A stretch of DNA of 64,000 bases from Arthrobacter sp. StoSoilA2 (GCF_019977195.1 NZ_AP024643.1:3410001-3474000), one strand, 5' to 3'; numbered from the stretch's first letter, positions 1-8,643 are shown. Translations and numbers: made by a program. Notes: a model not told the origin generated them from the letters alone.

Positions 1-82
1 TCACGCCGCGCGTTTTCGTTCCGCCGATATCCAGCCCGATCACGGTACCGGTGAGTGCCTCCGTGGACGCGTGGGAATGCAT
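1..82 (-). CDS. ROK family sugar kinase or regulator, N-terminal fragment
   Basis: Only the first 27 codons lie in the window; the gene runs off the left edge. They encode GLDIGGTKTRGV, the phosphate-1 ATP-binding motif (DIGGTK) that opens ROK-family glucokinases, N-acetylglucosamine kinases and ROK repressors. No helix-turn-helix precedes the motif, so a kinase is more likely than a repressor; this is inference. The start is uncertain: ATG at 82 has no clear ribosome site, and an in-frame GTG at 103 would add seven residues. It is divergent from the nitronate monooxygenase gene, so the two promoters must share roughly 60 bases. Confidence 0.75.
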   Translation of the reverse strand, partial: MHSHASTEALTGTVIGLDIGGTKTRGV

Positions 83-144
83 GGCAGAGTCAAGATTGTT
101 CACCGTGAAAGACTAGCTTGGAGCGCCCCGAGGAGAAACTGCAC

Positions 145-1173
145 ATGTCGCATTCCCTGTTTGATACGCCTTTCATTGCAGCGCCCATGGCTGGTGGAAC
201 GTCCACTCCCGCACTCGTGCAGGCAGTCCAGGCCGGCGGAGGCTTGGGTTTTCTGGCGGCCGGCTACAAAAGTCCCGAGGCCATGGCAGCCGAGATCGCA
301 GCAGCGCGTGCCATGGGCATCCGGTTCGGAATGAACGTTTTTGTACCGGACACGCTGCAACTCTCCCCGTCCGCCGGGGCGCGCGCGAGGCTGGAGGCGT
401 ACCGGACGGAACTTGAAGCAGAGGGCGCCCGCTACGGCGTGGCAATCCCAGCCCTCCGATTTGACGACGACGACGCCTGGCAGGACAAAATCGACGCGCT
501 GATCGCGGATCCTGTGGAGTTCGTCAGCTTCGTCTTCGGGCTTCCGGGACGCTCTGTGGTCAAGGCCCTGCAGAAGGCCGGAACTGCTGTCATCTCCACT
601 GTGACCAGTGTCGCCGAGGCCCTGTCGGCCGCCGAGGAAGGCCCGGATGCCCTTGCGGTGCAGCACAGTTCTGCAGGAGCACACAGTGCGACGTTCCTGG
701 CGGCCGACCCAGGAGAAAACAGCACGACGGCGGGTCTCATCGCCCAGGTGCGTACCGCCGTCGACCTTCCGCTGATTGCGGCCGGTGCGGTGAGCGACGG
801 TACAGCGCTTCGCGAAGTCCTGGCTGCCGGTGCGTCAGCCGCTCAAGTTGGTACGGCGCTGGTACGAACGGAGGAAAGCGGAGCCCGGCAACCGCATAAA
901 GATGCCCTGGGCGACCCGCGCTTTACGGAGACGGCCAGGACCCGGGCCTTCACAGGACGATACGCCCGTTCACTGGTCAACGCGTTCGTTCGGGATCACG
1001 CGGACGCGCCAGAGGGTTATCCGGCAATCCACCACCTGACGGCGCCAATCCGGGCAGCAGCATCGGCGGCGGGTGATCCTGACCGCCTCAATCTGTGGGC
1101 AGGCACTGGTTGGCGATCAGCAAAGGAAGGATCCGCGGTGGATGTTGTCAGGGATTTCCTGAACGAGCTCTGA
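145..1173 (+). CDS. nitronate monooxygenase (2-nitropropane dioxygenase-like)
   Basis: This 342-residue protein belongs to the FMN-dependent nitronate monooxygenase family, TIM-barrel flavoenzymes that oxidise alkyl nitronates. The family start is visible as FIAAPMAGG (residues 9-17). Phosphate-binding loops follow as LIAAGAVSDG and QVGTALVRTEESG in the C-terminal half. QHSSAGAHS near residue 180 sits where many members have an EAGGH motif carrying the catalytic His, so His is kept but its surroundings differ. The ATG at 145 is chosen because AGGAG lies 9 bases upstream; a TTG at 118 is in frame but lacks a site. Its last 26 bases overlap the end of the convergent LysR gene. The true substrate is unknown. 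Confidence 0.85.
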   Translation: MSHSLFDTPFIAAPMAGGTSTPALVQAVQAGGGLGFLAAGYKSPEAMAAEIAAARAMGIRFGMNVFVPDTLQLSPSAGARARLEAYRTELEAEGARYGVAIPALRFDDDDAWQDKIDALIADPVEFVSFVFGLPGRSVVKALQKAGTAVISTVTSVAEALSAAEEGPDALAVQHSSAGAHSATFLAADPGENSTTAGLIAQVRTAVDLPLIAAGAVSDGTALREVLAAGASAAQVGTALVRTEESGARQPHKDALGDPRFTETARTRAFTGRYARSLVNAFVRDHADAPEGYPAIHHLTAPIRAAASAAGDPDRLNLWAGTGWRSAKEGSAVDVVRDFLNEL

Positions 1174-2122
1174 CTAGCTCGGCCAGCAATGCTTCGCCCT
1201 CCGTTACCACCAGCTCACGGAACAGCCTGACGGCGTCGGGTTCGAAGGTGCGCTCCCGCCATGCCATGCCGATTTGCCGGAACGCAAGGTCGGATTCGAT
1301 GGGAACTTCCACAAGTCCCAACTCAGCCCCTGGCAGGAACTGGCCAGTTCCGGAGCCGGGCCCGGCGGGCGGCAGGATGCAGAAGCCCAGCCCGGCCGCC
1401 ACCAGCCCCCTGGCAGTGTGGGATTCCTGGACTTCAAAGGCGGTCCGCGGACGGAAGCCCGCTTCGCGCAACAGCGCTTCGCCCAAGGCCCGGAGGCCGA
1501 CGCCGGCCGGCAGCGTCACATAAGGGTCATGCCGCAGCTCGGACAGGTGCACGCTGGGGCGGCCCGCGAGTGGGTGCCGATAATGCAGCACCACGCGCAG
1601 TGGCTCCCTGTAGAGGGGCAGGGAGTGGATGCCCCTGCCTTCCGGGGCGATCGGTGCAGTGAGGGCGAAATCTGTATCGCCCCTGGCTAGTTCGTCCAGG
1701 CAGTCGTCGCGCGGACCCTGCCGTAGCTCGAAGACCGTATGCGGATGCCTGCCCCGGTACGCGCTGATGAGCAGGGGCAGAGTCGCTTCACCGAACGTGT
1801 GCTGGAACGAGATGCCGATGCGTCCCCTCACCACGTCCGATTCGTGCCTTACCCTGTCCAGTCCGGCTTGGAAGTCTTCCAACGCAGCTTCGATGTAGGG
1901 CAGCAACGTCCTTGCCGCCGGAGTCAGGCGGATGCCACGCCCATCACGAACAAGAAGATCCATCCCCACAATCGCGCTTGCCCTCGCCACTGCACGACTC
2001 ACCGTGGACTGGGGAACGCCGAGGAGCTCGGCCGTCTCCGTCATATGCTCCGTCCGGCCCAGTTCTGCCAGGACGGGAAGCAGCGGCAGGAGCTGCACAA
2101 GCTGTTGGTGATCCGGTTCCAT
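1148..2122 (-). CDS. LysR family transcriptional regulator
   Basis: This 324-residue protein has a standard LysR layout. A winged helix-turn-helix occupies residues 1-65 (AELLGVPQSTVSRAVARASA), followed by a periplasmic-binding-like effector domain from about residue 90. The assigned ATG (MEPDHQQ) gives the usual family length. In-frame starts at 2146 and 2173 would add residues that do not fit the family, and none has a strong ribosome site. It is divergent from the MFS gene at 2231, the classic LysR arrangement, so it probably controls that transporter. The effector is unknown. The 3' end overlaps the convergent nitronate monooxygenase gene. Confidence 0.88.
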   Translation of the reverse strand: MEPDHQQLVQLLPLLPVLAELGRTEHMTETAELLGVPQSTVSRAVARASAIVGMDLLVRDGRGIRLTPAARTLLPYIEAALEDFQAGLDRVRHESDVVRGRIGISFQHTFGEATLPLLISAYRGRHPHTVFELRQGPRDDCLDELARGDTDFALTAPIAPEGRGIHSLPLYREPLRVVLHYRHPLAGRPSVHLSELRHDPYVTLPAGVGLRALGEALLREAGFRPRTAFEVQESHTARGLVAAGLGFCILPPAGPGSGTGQFLPGAELGLVEVPIESDLAFRQIGMAWRERTFEPDAVRLFRELVVTEGEALLAELVRARSGNP

Positions 2123-2167
2123 GTGCCTGCCGTTCCGCTCCAGCATCAGTAGGACAATCATGCAGTT

Positions 2168-2195
2168 ATGCATGAATCATAAGCGAATGATGCAT
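2168..2195. promoter_or_regulatory. candidate LysR operator (interlocked inverted repeats)
   Basis: ATGCAT occurs at 2168-2173 and again at 2190-2195. Between them lies ATCAT-N6-ATGAT (2176-2191), also an inverted repeat. The cluster sits between the divergent LysR and MFS genes and is AT-rich against a GC-rich background. LysR proteins usually bind dyad sequences at such places. Function is inferred from position and symmetry only. Confidence 0.45.
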
Positions 2196-2230
2196 TGGAT
2201 CACCCAATCCAGGAAGCCTAATCTGGGCCA

Positions 2231-3454
2231 GTGACTAAAACAGCCGTGAGCGTTTCACCATGGGAAGGACACGCCAAGGGTTCCCGTGGCTATCGACGCG
2301 TGCTTGCCGCGTTGGCCTTGGCCGGGGTTGCGACGTTCGCCCAGCTGTACTCAACCCAGGCAGTCCTGCCACTGATGGCCGCCGACCTCCAAATCTCCGC
2401 AGCTGAAGCCGCACTGAGTATCTCGCTGGCCACCGTGGGACTTGCCGTGAGCGTCCTGCCGTGGTCCTTCGTCGCAGACAGGATCGGCCGGGTTCGCGCA
2501 ATGGCCATCGGCATTGGAGCTGCGACGGTACTGGGGCTGGTTGTTCCACTGGCACCGACTGTTCCACTGGTCCTGGGACTACGGACTCTTGAAGGCATGG
2601 CCCTGGGCGGAATCCCAGCCATAGCCATCGCATATCTGAACGAAGAAGTCACAAAAATCCACACGGCGCTGGCGGCCGGAAGCTACGTTGCCGGAACCAC
2701 GCTCGGCGGACTGGCCGGACGCTTGGTCGCGGGTCCAGTGGGAGAACTCTGGGGGTGGCGGGCGGCCGCGCTGGCAGTGTCCCTGCTGGCCACCGTCTCG
2801 GCGGTACTGTTCGTGATGCTGGTTCCCAAACAGCGACGCTTCATGCCCGCGCCGGCCAGTGGATTCCGAGGAGCCTTGCGCACGCTGGGGACCCATTCCA
2901 GAAACCCCAAACTGTTCTCCCTTTACCTTCAGGCATTCCTGCTCATGGGCGGATTTGTCGCGGTCTACAACTACCTCGGGTTCCGGCTCCACGCGGAACC
3001 ATTCGGGCTTCCCACCACGGTGGTGAGCCTCATTTTCCTGGCCTACCTGTCCGGAACCGTAAGCTCCCGGTGGGCGGCCGGACTCACCACTCGCTTCGGG
3101 CGGCGCAACGTCCTGCTCTTTGGGATAGTCATTATGATTACGGGCCTCGCCCTGACGTTGGCAGAGAACCTCGTGGCAACGTTGATCGGCCTCGTGGTGT
3201 TTACTGGAGGCTTTTTCGCAGCCCACAGCGTGGGCTCCGGTTGGACCGGTGCCATCGCCACAACAGGACGCGCCCAAGCGGCATCACTTTATAACCTCTC
3301 CTACTACTTGGGGTCCAGTGTCATCGGCTGGGCGGGAGGCCTGGCTTACCAGGCGTTCGGGTGGCCGGCTTTGGCCTGGAGCGTCATGGCGCTTGCCTTC
3401 ACGACGGCGGTAATCACCGCCGTCGTGCATCGCTCACCGACCCCGCAAGAATAA
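2231..3454 (+). CDS. MFS transporter (YnfM/CynX-like efflux family)
   Basis: A 407-residue major facilitator with about twelve hydrophobic segments. The loop 2-3 signature is visible as FVADRIGRVRAMA (about residues 82-94). YSTQAVLPLMAADL in the first helix and periplasmic loop is typical of the YnfM/YybF-type efflux branch often paired with LysR regulators. TAATCT at 2219-2224 lies 6 bases before the GTG start, so the mRNA is probably leaderless. The gene is divergent from the LysR gene and shares its candidate operator. The likely role is export of a small molecule or drug; the substrate cannot be read from the sequence. Confidence 0.85.
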   Translation: MTKTAVSVSPWEGHAKGSRGYRRVLAALALAGVATFAQLYSTQAVLPLMAADLQISAAEAALSISLATVGLAVSVLPWSFVADRIGRVRAMAIGIGAATVLGLVVPLAPTVPLVLGLRTLEGMALGGIPAIAIAYLNEEVTKIHTALAAGSYVAGTTLGGLAGRLVAGPVGELWGWRAAALAVSLLATVSAVLFVMLVPKQRRFMPAPASGFRGALRTLGTHSRNPKLFSLYLQAFLLMGGFVAVYNYLGFRLHAEPFGLPTTVVSLIFLAYLSGTVSSRWAAGLTTRFGRRNVLLFGIVIMITGLALTLAENLVATLIGLVVFTGGFFAAHSVGSGWTGAIATTGRAQAASLYNLSYYLGSSVIGWAGGLAYQAFGWPALAWSVMALAFTTAVITAVVHRSPTPQE

Positions 3455-3568
3455 TCCACGCTGTACCGGGGCGACCCTAGGCAAATATTCGGGAACAACG
3501 GGCGGGAACGAATGGATGGCCGGGATTTGAATGATTATGATGAATGAAAGGCAATTTCAGGAGGATCC

Positions 3569-4075
3569 GTGAGCAACCCCGCGAAGAATGTTCGGCCACA
3601 TTCAGGCAGCGCCGAGCCGCTGGACGCTATTGATGAACGAATCCTCGCCGCCCTGGTAGAGGACGCCCGCATCTCCAACAAACAATTGGCGGAACTCGTG
3701 GGAATCGCTCCCTCCACTGCTCTGATGCGGACCAGGGCCCTGTCCGAACGCGGGATCATCGAAGGCTTTGAGGCGATCCTCAGCCTGCCGGCGATCGGCC
3801 GCTCGGTGCAGGCGCTCATTGCTGTCCGTCTCCGCGCCCATGATAGGGACCAGATCGACCGCTTCACCGCACGCGTCCCTAAGCTGCCGGCAGTGATCTC
3901 CACCTTCCACACCACAGGCTCCGTGGATTATCTTCTGCACATTGCCGTCGCCAACACCGACGACCTCCGCAACTGGCTGCTCGATAACCTCGCTACTGAT
4001 CCAGTGGTCGGGCACACGGAAACCACCATGGTCTTCCAGCACATCCCCGGCAACCGAGGTCCGCTTCCCGAGTAG
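3569..4075 (+). CDS. Lrp/AsnC family transcriptional regulator
   Basis: A 168-residue protein with an N-terminal AsnC-type helix-turn-helix (about residues 20-68, ISNKQLAELVGIAPSTALMR) and a C-terminal RAM/AsnC ligand domain (about 85-155, including TTGSVDYLLHIAV). These proteins form dimers to octamers and respond to amino acids or related metabolites. The GTG start is preceded by AGGAGG at good spacing. The gene is convergent with the MFS gene at 4082, six bases away. The upstream bases 3525-3560 are AT-rich, as expected for autoregulation, but no clear dyad is visible. Confidence 0.9.
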   Translation: MSNPAKNVRPHSGSAEPLDAIDERILAALVEDARISNKQLAELVGIAPSTALMRTRALSERGIIEGFEAILSLPAIGRSVQALIAVRLRAHDRDQIDRFTARVPKLPAVISTFHTTGSVDYLLHIAVANTDDLRNWLLDNLATDPVVGHTETTMVFQHIPGNRGPLPE

Positions 4076-4081
4076 CCCGGC

Positions 4082-5317
4082 TCAGGCGCGCAGGGCGCCC
4101 CGGACTGATGCCGCAGCGAGCGCCAGCGCCGCAACCCCGCATAGCACCGTAAAGCCAACGACGGCGGTCTGCAAGCCCAACGCCGACACCGCCAGTCCCA
4201 AGCCAATCACCGGAACCGCGCTTCCCAGATAGGTGATGACGTACACCGTACTGATGACCTGCGCATGCCGGGCCGCCTCTACCTTCCCGGCGACGTCGTT
4301 GAACACCTGACGGAACGCGATGCCCTGCCCTGCACCGGCGGTCACGCTGGCGGCCACCAGCACCAACGGGCTCGACCAAGCGGCGGCAGCTCCCACCAGG
4401 ACTATGGAGACGCCCAACACCGCCAGGGCAACGGGGACCAGGTAGCGTCCGCGTACTCCCACCAACTGGCTGAGCGCCGATGCGCCCAAGGTCACCCCCG
4501 CCATCAGCCCGACAAGGGGCCTGGAATCGGCATGCACCACCGTTGCGAAATATCCCGGAGCCAGCGACAAACAGAAGCCAAAGACTGCGAAGCTTAGGAA
4601 GCCCACCGCGGATGCCATCCAAAAGGCACCGCGTGCATGACTGGAAATAGCGGGCTTTCGTGGAGCGAGAACCTTGAGCGCCGGCTTTCCCGCAGCGGGG
4701 GCAATCGCGGGCCTTGCCTTGAGTAGCCACAATGGAATGAGCGCGGCGAGAAGCACCCCGGAGTGGATGTAGTAGGGCGTTCGAGTAGGGTCCGGAAGCA
4801 GCGACAGGAGACCACCGATTGCGGGTCCGGCAGCCACGCCACCAGCCGAGGAGAGCAACGTGAAGCGCGAAGCCCAGTCAGGCCTCTGGGGCAACAGTTC
4901 ACGCAGGGCTGCGGAGCTGGCCCCGGTGGCCAGCCCTACTGCCACACCTTGGAAGGCCCTGCCGAGGGACAGCATGCCAAGGCTGTCCGCATTCGCGAAG
5001 ATGATGCCACCCAGCAATCCCATGACGACGGCAAGCACCAGTGCCGCCCGCCTTCCAATGTGATCGGACCAGTGCCCCGCCACCATGAGAACCACAACCA
5101 GCGCCACAACGTAGCTGGCAAAGGCAACCGTGACGTCCAAGGGGGACATCCCCAACCTGGCCTGCAGCAAAGGATAGAGAGGTGTGGCCAGGTTTGCGCC
5201 CACCAGCAGGGTGAAGATCACGATGCCGGCCAGGACCAACCTTGCAGTGGTGGTGGCATCCCAACTCCAGGCTCCGGCTTTGGCCGGACGCATGCGGAGT
5301 TCGCTCAAGACAGTCAT
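4082..5317 (-). CDS. MFS transporter
   Basis: A 411-residue major facilitator with twelve predicted membrane segments. The family signature appears as GHWSDHIGRRAALV (about residues 81-94), and PLYPLLQARLGMS lies in the first periplasmic loop. It is divergent from an Lrp/AsnC regulator at 5469 and convergent with another at 4075, so it is flanked by Lrp-type genes on both sides. The divergent regulator is the more likely controller. Many actinobacterial Lrp-MFS pairs are efflux or amino-acid-related systems, but the substrate here is unknown. Confidence 0.85.
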   Translation of the reverse strand: MTVLSELRMRPAKAGAWSWDATTTARLVLAGIVIFTLLVGANLATPLYPLLQARLGMSPLDVTVAFASYVVALVVVLMVAGHWSDHIGRRAALVLAVVMGLLGGIIFANADSLGMLSLGRAFQGVAVGLATGASSAALRELLPQRPDWASRFTLLSSAGGVAAGPAIGGLLSLLPDPTRTPYYIHSGVLLAALIPLWLLKARPAIAPAAGKPALKVLAPRKPAISSHARGAFWMASAVGFLSFAVFGFCLSLAPGYFATVVHADSRPLVGLMAGVTLGASALSQLVGVRGRYLVPVALAVLGVSIVLVGAAAAWSSPLVLVAASVTAGAGQGIAFRQVFNDVAGKVEAARHAQVISTVYVITYLGSAVPVIGLGLAVSALGLQTAVVGFTVLCGVAALALAAASVRGALRA

Positions 5318-5444
5318 TTCCGTGCCCTTGATTCGGGGCTGCGCGCGGGGTCCTTGTGGGATGGAGGACGCAGCCAGGTTTCGGTAGCAACAGATTGCCG
5401 TAGACCTGCGCTCGACGAAGCAGAAACGTGGGAAAATTGAGCAA

Positions 5445-5461
5445 AATAGTCAAACTATTGT
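5445..5461. promoter_or_regulatory. Lrp-type operator overlapping the -10 box of the 5469 gene
   Basis: AATAGT-CAA-ACTATT (5445-5459) is a perfect 6-base inverted repeat. TATTGT (5456-5461), spaced 7 bases before the GTG at 5469, reads as the -10 box of a leaderless mRNA and overlaps the right arm. A protein bound here would block its own promoter and could also affect the divergent MFS gene. Binding by the 5469 product is inferred. Confidence 0.55.
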
Positions 5462-5468
5462 TGTCTCA

Positions 5469-5975
5469 GTGAGCCGGAGTGACCATTTGAATACCTTGGA
5501 CCCCATGGACTTGAAGATCCTTCTGGAACTCATCAAGGATCCCCGCATCCAAATCGCCGAGCTCAGCGACTCACTCGGCATCGCCCGCAATACTGCGCAG
5601 AGCCGCCTTAAGCGGCTGCTTCGGTCCGGGGTCCTTCAGGCAGCAGGCCGTGAAGTGGACCTGGAAAAGGTGGGGTACGACGTCGTAGCTTTCATCACCA
5701 TCGAAGTGACGCACCGCGAACTCGATGGCGTCATCGGTGCCCTGCGGCTGATTCCACAAGTGCTGGAGGTCCACGAAATCTCCGGACGTGGAGATCTCTG
5801 GTGCCGCGTGGTGGCAACCGATACGCATAACCTGCAATCCGCGTTGAGGTCCGTCCTGCGTACCAAGGGCGTCATCCGAACAGAAACTGTCCTGGCGCTC
5901 CACACACATATCCCCTACCGCACGGAGCCTTTGATGGAAAGGTTGGCCGGTTCCACCAACACGCGGTCAGCATGA
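5469..5975 (+). CDS. Lrp/AsnC family transcriptional regulator
   Basis: A 168-residue Lrp/AsnC regulator. The helix-turn-helix lies at about residues 10-60 (IAELSDSLGIARNTAQSRLK), and the RAM domain at about 70-150 contains EISGRGDLWCRVVATD. It resembles the 3569 product in architecture but is only distantly similar in sequence, so this is not a recent duplication. The start is a GTG with no ribosome site but with a -10 box 7 bases upstream, which suggests leaderless translation. It is divergent from the MFS gene at 4082-5317 and has a dyad over its own promoter, so autoregulation and control of the MFS gene are likely. Confidence 0.9.
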   Translation: MSRSDHLNTLDPMDLKILLELIKDPRIQIAELSDSLGIARNTAQSRLKRLLRSGVLQAAGREVDLEKVGYDVVAFITIEVTHRELDGVIGALRLIPQVLEVHEISGRGDLWCRVVATDTHNLQSALRSVLRTKGVIRTETVLALHTHIPYRTEPLMERLAGSTNTRSA

Positions 5976-6022
5976 GCGCTTGAACGCGGTTCCAGGGGTT
6001 GCAGCCGTTTAGGCTCTTGACC

Positions 6023-6448
6023 ATGGATTGGCTCTCACACATATTGCAGATCAACTGGCTCGCTGTTCTCCTGGCCTTCATTTCAAGCATGGTGATCGGC
6101 TTCGTTTGGTACATGCCGGCCGTCCTTGGGCGCAGGTGGATGCAAGCGATCGGCAAAACCGAAGAGGACCTTAAGAACATCGATGGTGGAGCCGGCATCT
6201 GGATTCCCATGATGCTTGCCGCCGCGCTCACCAGCATTCTGCTGGCCATCCTGATCAGTGCCCTGGAGCTCAACACGTTCCTGGCAGGTGGCTTCTTCGC
6301 CCTCATCCTGGCTTTGGTCTTCCGTGCCGGAGGACATGTCATCCACAATGGTTTCGCGGGGCGTCCCTCGGAGGTGACCGTTATTGATGCGGGGCACGAT
6401 ATCCTCGCCATGACCGTTGCCGGCGCCATCATCGGTGCCATGCAGTAG
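6023..6448 (+). CDS. DUF1761 family membrane protein
   Basis: A 141-residue protein with four hydrophobic segments: about residues 10-30, 60-80, 85-105 and 120-141. FVWYMPAVLGRRWMQ after the first segment, and the overall spacing, match DUF1761, a small integral membrane family of unknown function. The ATG at 6023 is chosen because TAGGCT (6010-6015) lies 7 bases upstream, a leaderless arrangement; a TTG at 5999 is less likely. The stop codon TAG forms part of the -10 box of the following corA gene. No function is assigned. Confidence 0.8.
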   Translation: MDWLSHILQINWLAVLLAFISSMVIGFVWYMPAVLGRRWMQAIGKTEEDLKNIDGGAGIWIPMMLAAALTSILLAILISALELNTFLAGGFFALILALVFRAGGHVIHNGFAGRPSEVTVIDAGHDILAMTVAGAIIGAMQ

Positions 6449-6457
6449 CGTTCACTC

Positions 6458-7453
6458 GTGACCATCATTGATAACGCCGTCTATGTAGAAGGCGTACGCA
6501 CAGCCACCCCACGTAACCTTGAGCAGACTTTCGAGACACTCTCGGAGCAAGGTGGCATGGCGTGGATCGGTCTCTACCGGCCCACCCGGGACGAAATGAC
6601 CGCTGTCGCCCATGAGTTCGGCCTCCACGAACTCGCCGTGGAAGACGCCGTTTCAGCGCACCAGCGGCCCAAACTGGAGCGCTACGACAACAACCTCTTC
6701 ACAGTCCTGCGACCCGCCCGCTATCTGGATGCTTCCGAGACGGTGGAGTTCGGCGAGCTGCACATCTTTACAGGTCCCAATTTCGTAGTGACCATCCGCC
6801 ATGCCGAGACCGGCGGAGTTGCGCGTGTCCGCCACCGTTTGGAGCAGCGGCCGGACCTCCTGCGGCATGGACCGGAAGCGGTGCTCTACGCCCTCCTGGA
6901 CCAGGTGGTGGACGATTATGCACCTGTCGTTGCCGGGCTCGAGAACGACATCGACGAAATTGAGGACCAGCTCTTCAGCGGCGATACAGCAGTGTCCAGG
7001 CGGATCTATGAACTTGCCCGTGAAGTCATTCAATTCCAAAGGGCCATCCAGCCTCTTCCGGACATCATGGTGCTGCTGGAGAAGGGCTTCGAGAAATACG
7101 GCGTGGACATCGAGCTCCAGCGCTCCCTCCGTGACGTAGAGGACCACGTCCAGCGCGTCATCTCCAGGGTGAACTCCTTCAGGGATCTCCTGCAGAACGC
7201 CCTGACCCTCGACGGCACCCTGACAGCGAACCGCCAGAACGAGGCGAGCGCTGCCCAGAACGAACAGGTCAAGAAGATTTCCTCGTGGGCCGCCATTCTG
7301 TTCGCGCCCTCCTTTGTGGCAGGCGTTTACGGCATGAACTTCGACCACATGCCGGAGCTGCACTGGGACTTCGGCTATCCGATGGCCATCGGACTCATGT
7401 TCGGAGCAGCACTGCTCATGTATCTCATCTTCAAGCGGAAAGGCTGGCTGTGA
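6458..7453 (+). CDS. corA: CorA family magnesium/cobalt transporter
   Basis: A 331-residue CorA protein. The large N-terminal cytoplasmic domain is followed by two C-terminal membrane helices. The selectivity motif is intact as YGMNF between them (about residues 290-294), with FDHMPEL in the periplasmic loop. CorA pentamers import Mg2+, and some transport Co2+ or Ni2+. The start is GTG with TAGCGT (6446-6451) 6 bases upstream, so it can be read from a leaderless mRNA starting within the end of the DUF1761 gene. Its stop overlaps the ZapE start in GTGA, so the next gene is translationally coupled. Confidence 0.92.
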   Translation: MTIIDNAVYVEGVRTATPRNLEQTFETLSEQGGMAWIGLYRPTRDEMTAVAHEFGLHELAVEDAVSAHQRPKLERYDNNLFTVLRPARYLDASETVEFGELHIFTGPNFVVTIRHAETGGVARVRHRLEQRPDLLRHGPEAVLYALLDQVVDDYAPVVAGLENDIDEIEDQLFSGDTAVSRRIYELAREVIQFQRAIQPLPDIMVLLEKGFEKYGVDIELQRSLRDVEDHVQRVISRVNSFRDLLQNALTLDGTLTANRQNEASAAQNEQVKKISSWAAILFAPSFVAGVYGMNFDHMPELHWDFGYPMAIGLMFGAALLMYLIFKRKGWL

Positions 7454-8643
7454 CGCCCCCATTCCTCCCGCAACCGGGGAGCCTCCCGCAACGTGGAAGA
7501 CTCCCGCAAAGTGGAAGACAGGGCAACCGGGAAACTGTCCTGGCGCTCGTGGAGGGCATCACGCACGACGCCGGACGGCTGGGTTTCCAGCTTGAGCCCA
7601 GCCAGCATGAAGCAGCGCAGCGGTTGGCGGCCTTTGGTGCAGAGGTAACGGCCCGCCGTCGAGCGCGTCAGCGAAGGACGCCGCGAAGTATCTATCTTCA
7701 CGGACCTGTGGGTCGCGGCAAAACGTGGCTCATGGACAGTTTCCACGACAGGCTCCGCGCCCGGAAACGTCGCGTCCACTTTCATGATTTCTTCCGAGGG
7801 CTCCACGCCGGGACCCGCCGTTCCGGTTCCGCGGATGGAACAGCCATCCAGCACTCGGTGGATGTGCTCCTGGCGGACATCGACGTCCTGTTCTTCGATG
7901 AGTTCCATGTCCATGACGTTGGGGATGGGATGTTTATCGCGCGATTGCTGCGAACCGCGGCGCAGCGCCGGATTCCCTTGGTGGTGACGTCCAACTACGC
8001 CCCGGACGATTTACTGCCCAATCCGCTGTGGCACGACCATTTTGTGCCCACCATCGAAGCCATCAAAGAGATGATGGATATTGTGGAGGTCAATGGCCCC
8101 GCCGATTTCCGGCGGTTTCCTGCAGCAGGTTCCCAACCCAGCGCCGCGCCCAAAGCCTTTAACTCTGGCCGGATCATCACACCGGGGACGCCCAAACAAC
8201 TGGGACGGTTGGGGCTCTTCCGGCCATCGGTATCCCAAAGCCGCGTCCTGACCCCAACGACGCAGCCGATCGTGGTCAAGAACGCAGACCGGGACCTGCT
8301 CTGGGTGGGGTTTCCGGAATTGTGCGCAGGGCTGACCTCCACTGCGGACTTCCTGGCCTTGGCGCACAGGTTCAAGACCTGGGTCATCGACGGCGTTCCC
8401 TCCCCTGCCGCGAGCGACCCTGCTTCCGCGCCCGCATGGCAGCGGTTCAGCAATGCCGTGGATGTGCTTCACGATCAAGACATCACGTTGTTCCTGATCG
8501 GCGCCGGACCCCTGGACTGGGACGCGGAGCCCTCCCGCAGCGTCCTTCCCGTGGACCTGGCCCGCATTGCGAGCCGACTGTCCCTGCTGGGCAGGTCCGA
8601 CCCTGACGATGCCGCGGCAATCGAAGAGGCCGCCGGAAGCTGA
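7450..8643 (+). CDS. zapE: cell division ATPase ZapE / AFG1 family
   Basis: A 397-residue AFG1/ZapE-family P-loop ATPase. Walker A is GPVGRGKTWL and Walker B is DVLFFDEFHV, followed by the sensor region VVTSNYAPDDL. The C-terminal AFG1 domain contains DFLALAHRFKTWVI. In E. coli ZapE acts at the FtsZ ring, while mitochondrial AFG1 is linked to turnover of respiratory proteins; the actinobacterial role is not established. The GTG start overlaps the corA stop in GTGA. A longer reading from 7285 would run inside corA and is rejected. The N-terminus carries a threefold 6-residue repeat encoded by an 18-base tandem repeat. Confidence 0.85.
   Translation: MTPPFLPQPGSLPQRGRLPQSGRQGNRETVLALVEGITHDAGRLGFQLEPSQHEAAQRLAAFGAEVTARRRARQRRTPRSIYLHGPVGRGKTWLMDSFHDRLRARKRRVHFHDFFRGLHAGTRRSGSADGTAIQHSVDVLLADIDVLFFDEFHVHDVGDGMFIARLLRTAAQRRIPLVVTSNYAPDDLLPNPLWHDHFVPTIEAIKEMMDIVEVNGPADFRRFPAAGSQPSAAPKAFNSGRIITPGTPKQLGRLGLFRPSVSQSRVLTPTTQPIVVKNADRDLLWVGFPELCAGLTSTADFLALAHRFKTWVIDGVPSPAASDPASAPAWQRFSNAVDVLHDQDITLFLIGAGPLDWDAEPSRSVLPVDLARIASRLSLLGRSDPDDAAAIEEAAGS
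7465..7518 (+). repeat. 18-base tandem repeat, three copies, in the zapE N-terminus
   Basis: Units at 7465-7482, 7483-7500 and 7501-7518 all begin CTCCCGCAA and differ at a few later positions. They encode LPQPGS, LPQRGR and LPQSGR in frame. The repeat lies ahead of the ATPase domain in a stretch absent from typical members, so copy number probably varies between strains. Confidence 0.85.

Noticed and set aside
7285..7449. Longer N-terminus for ZapE starting inside corA
   Set aside because: It would overlap corA by 169 bases; the GTG at 7450 overlaps the stop in the usual GTGA form.
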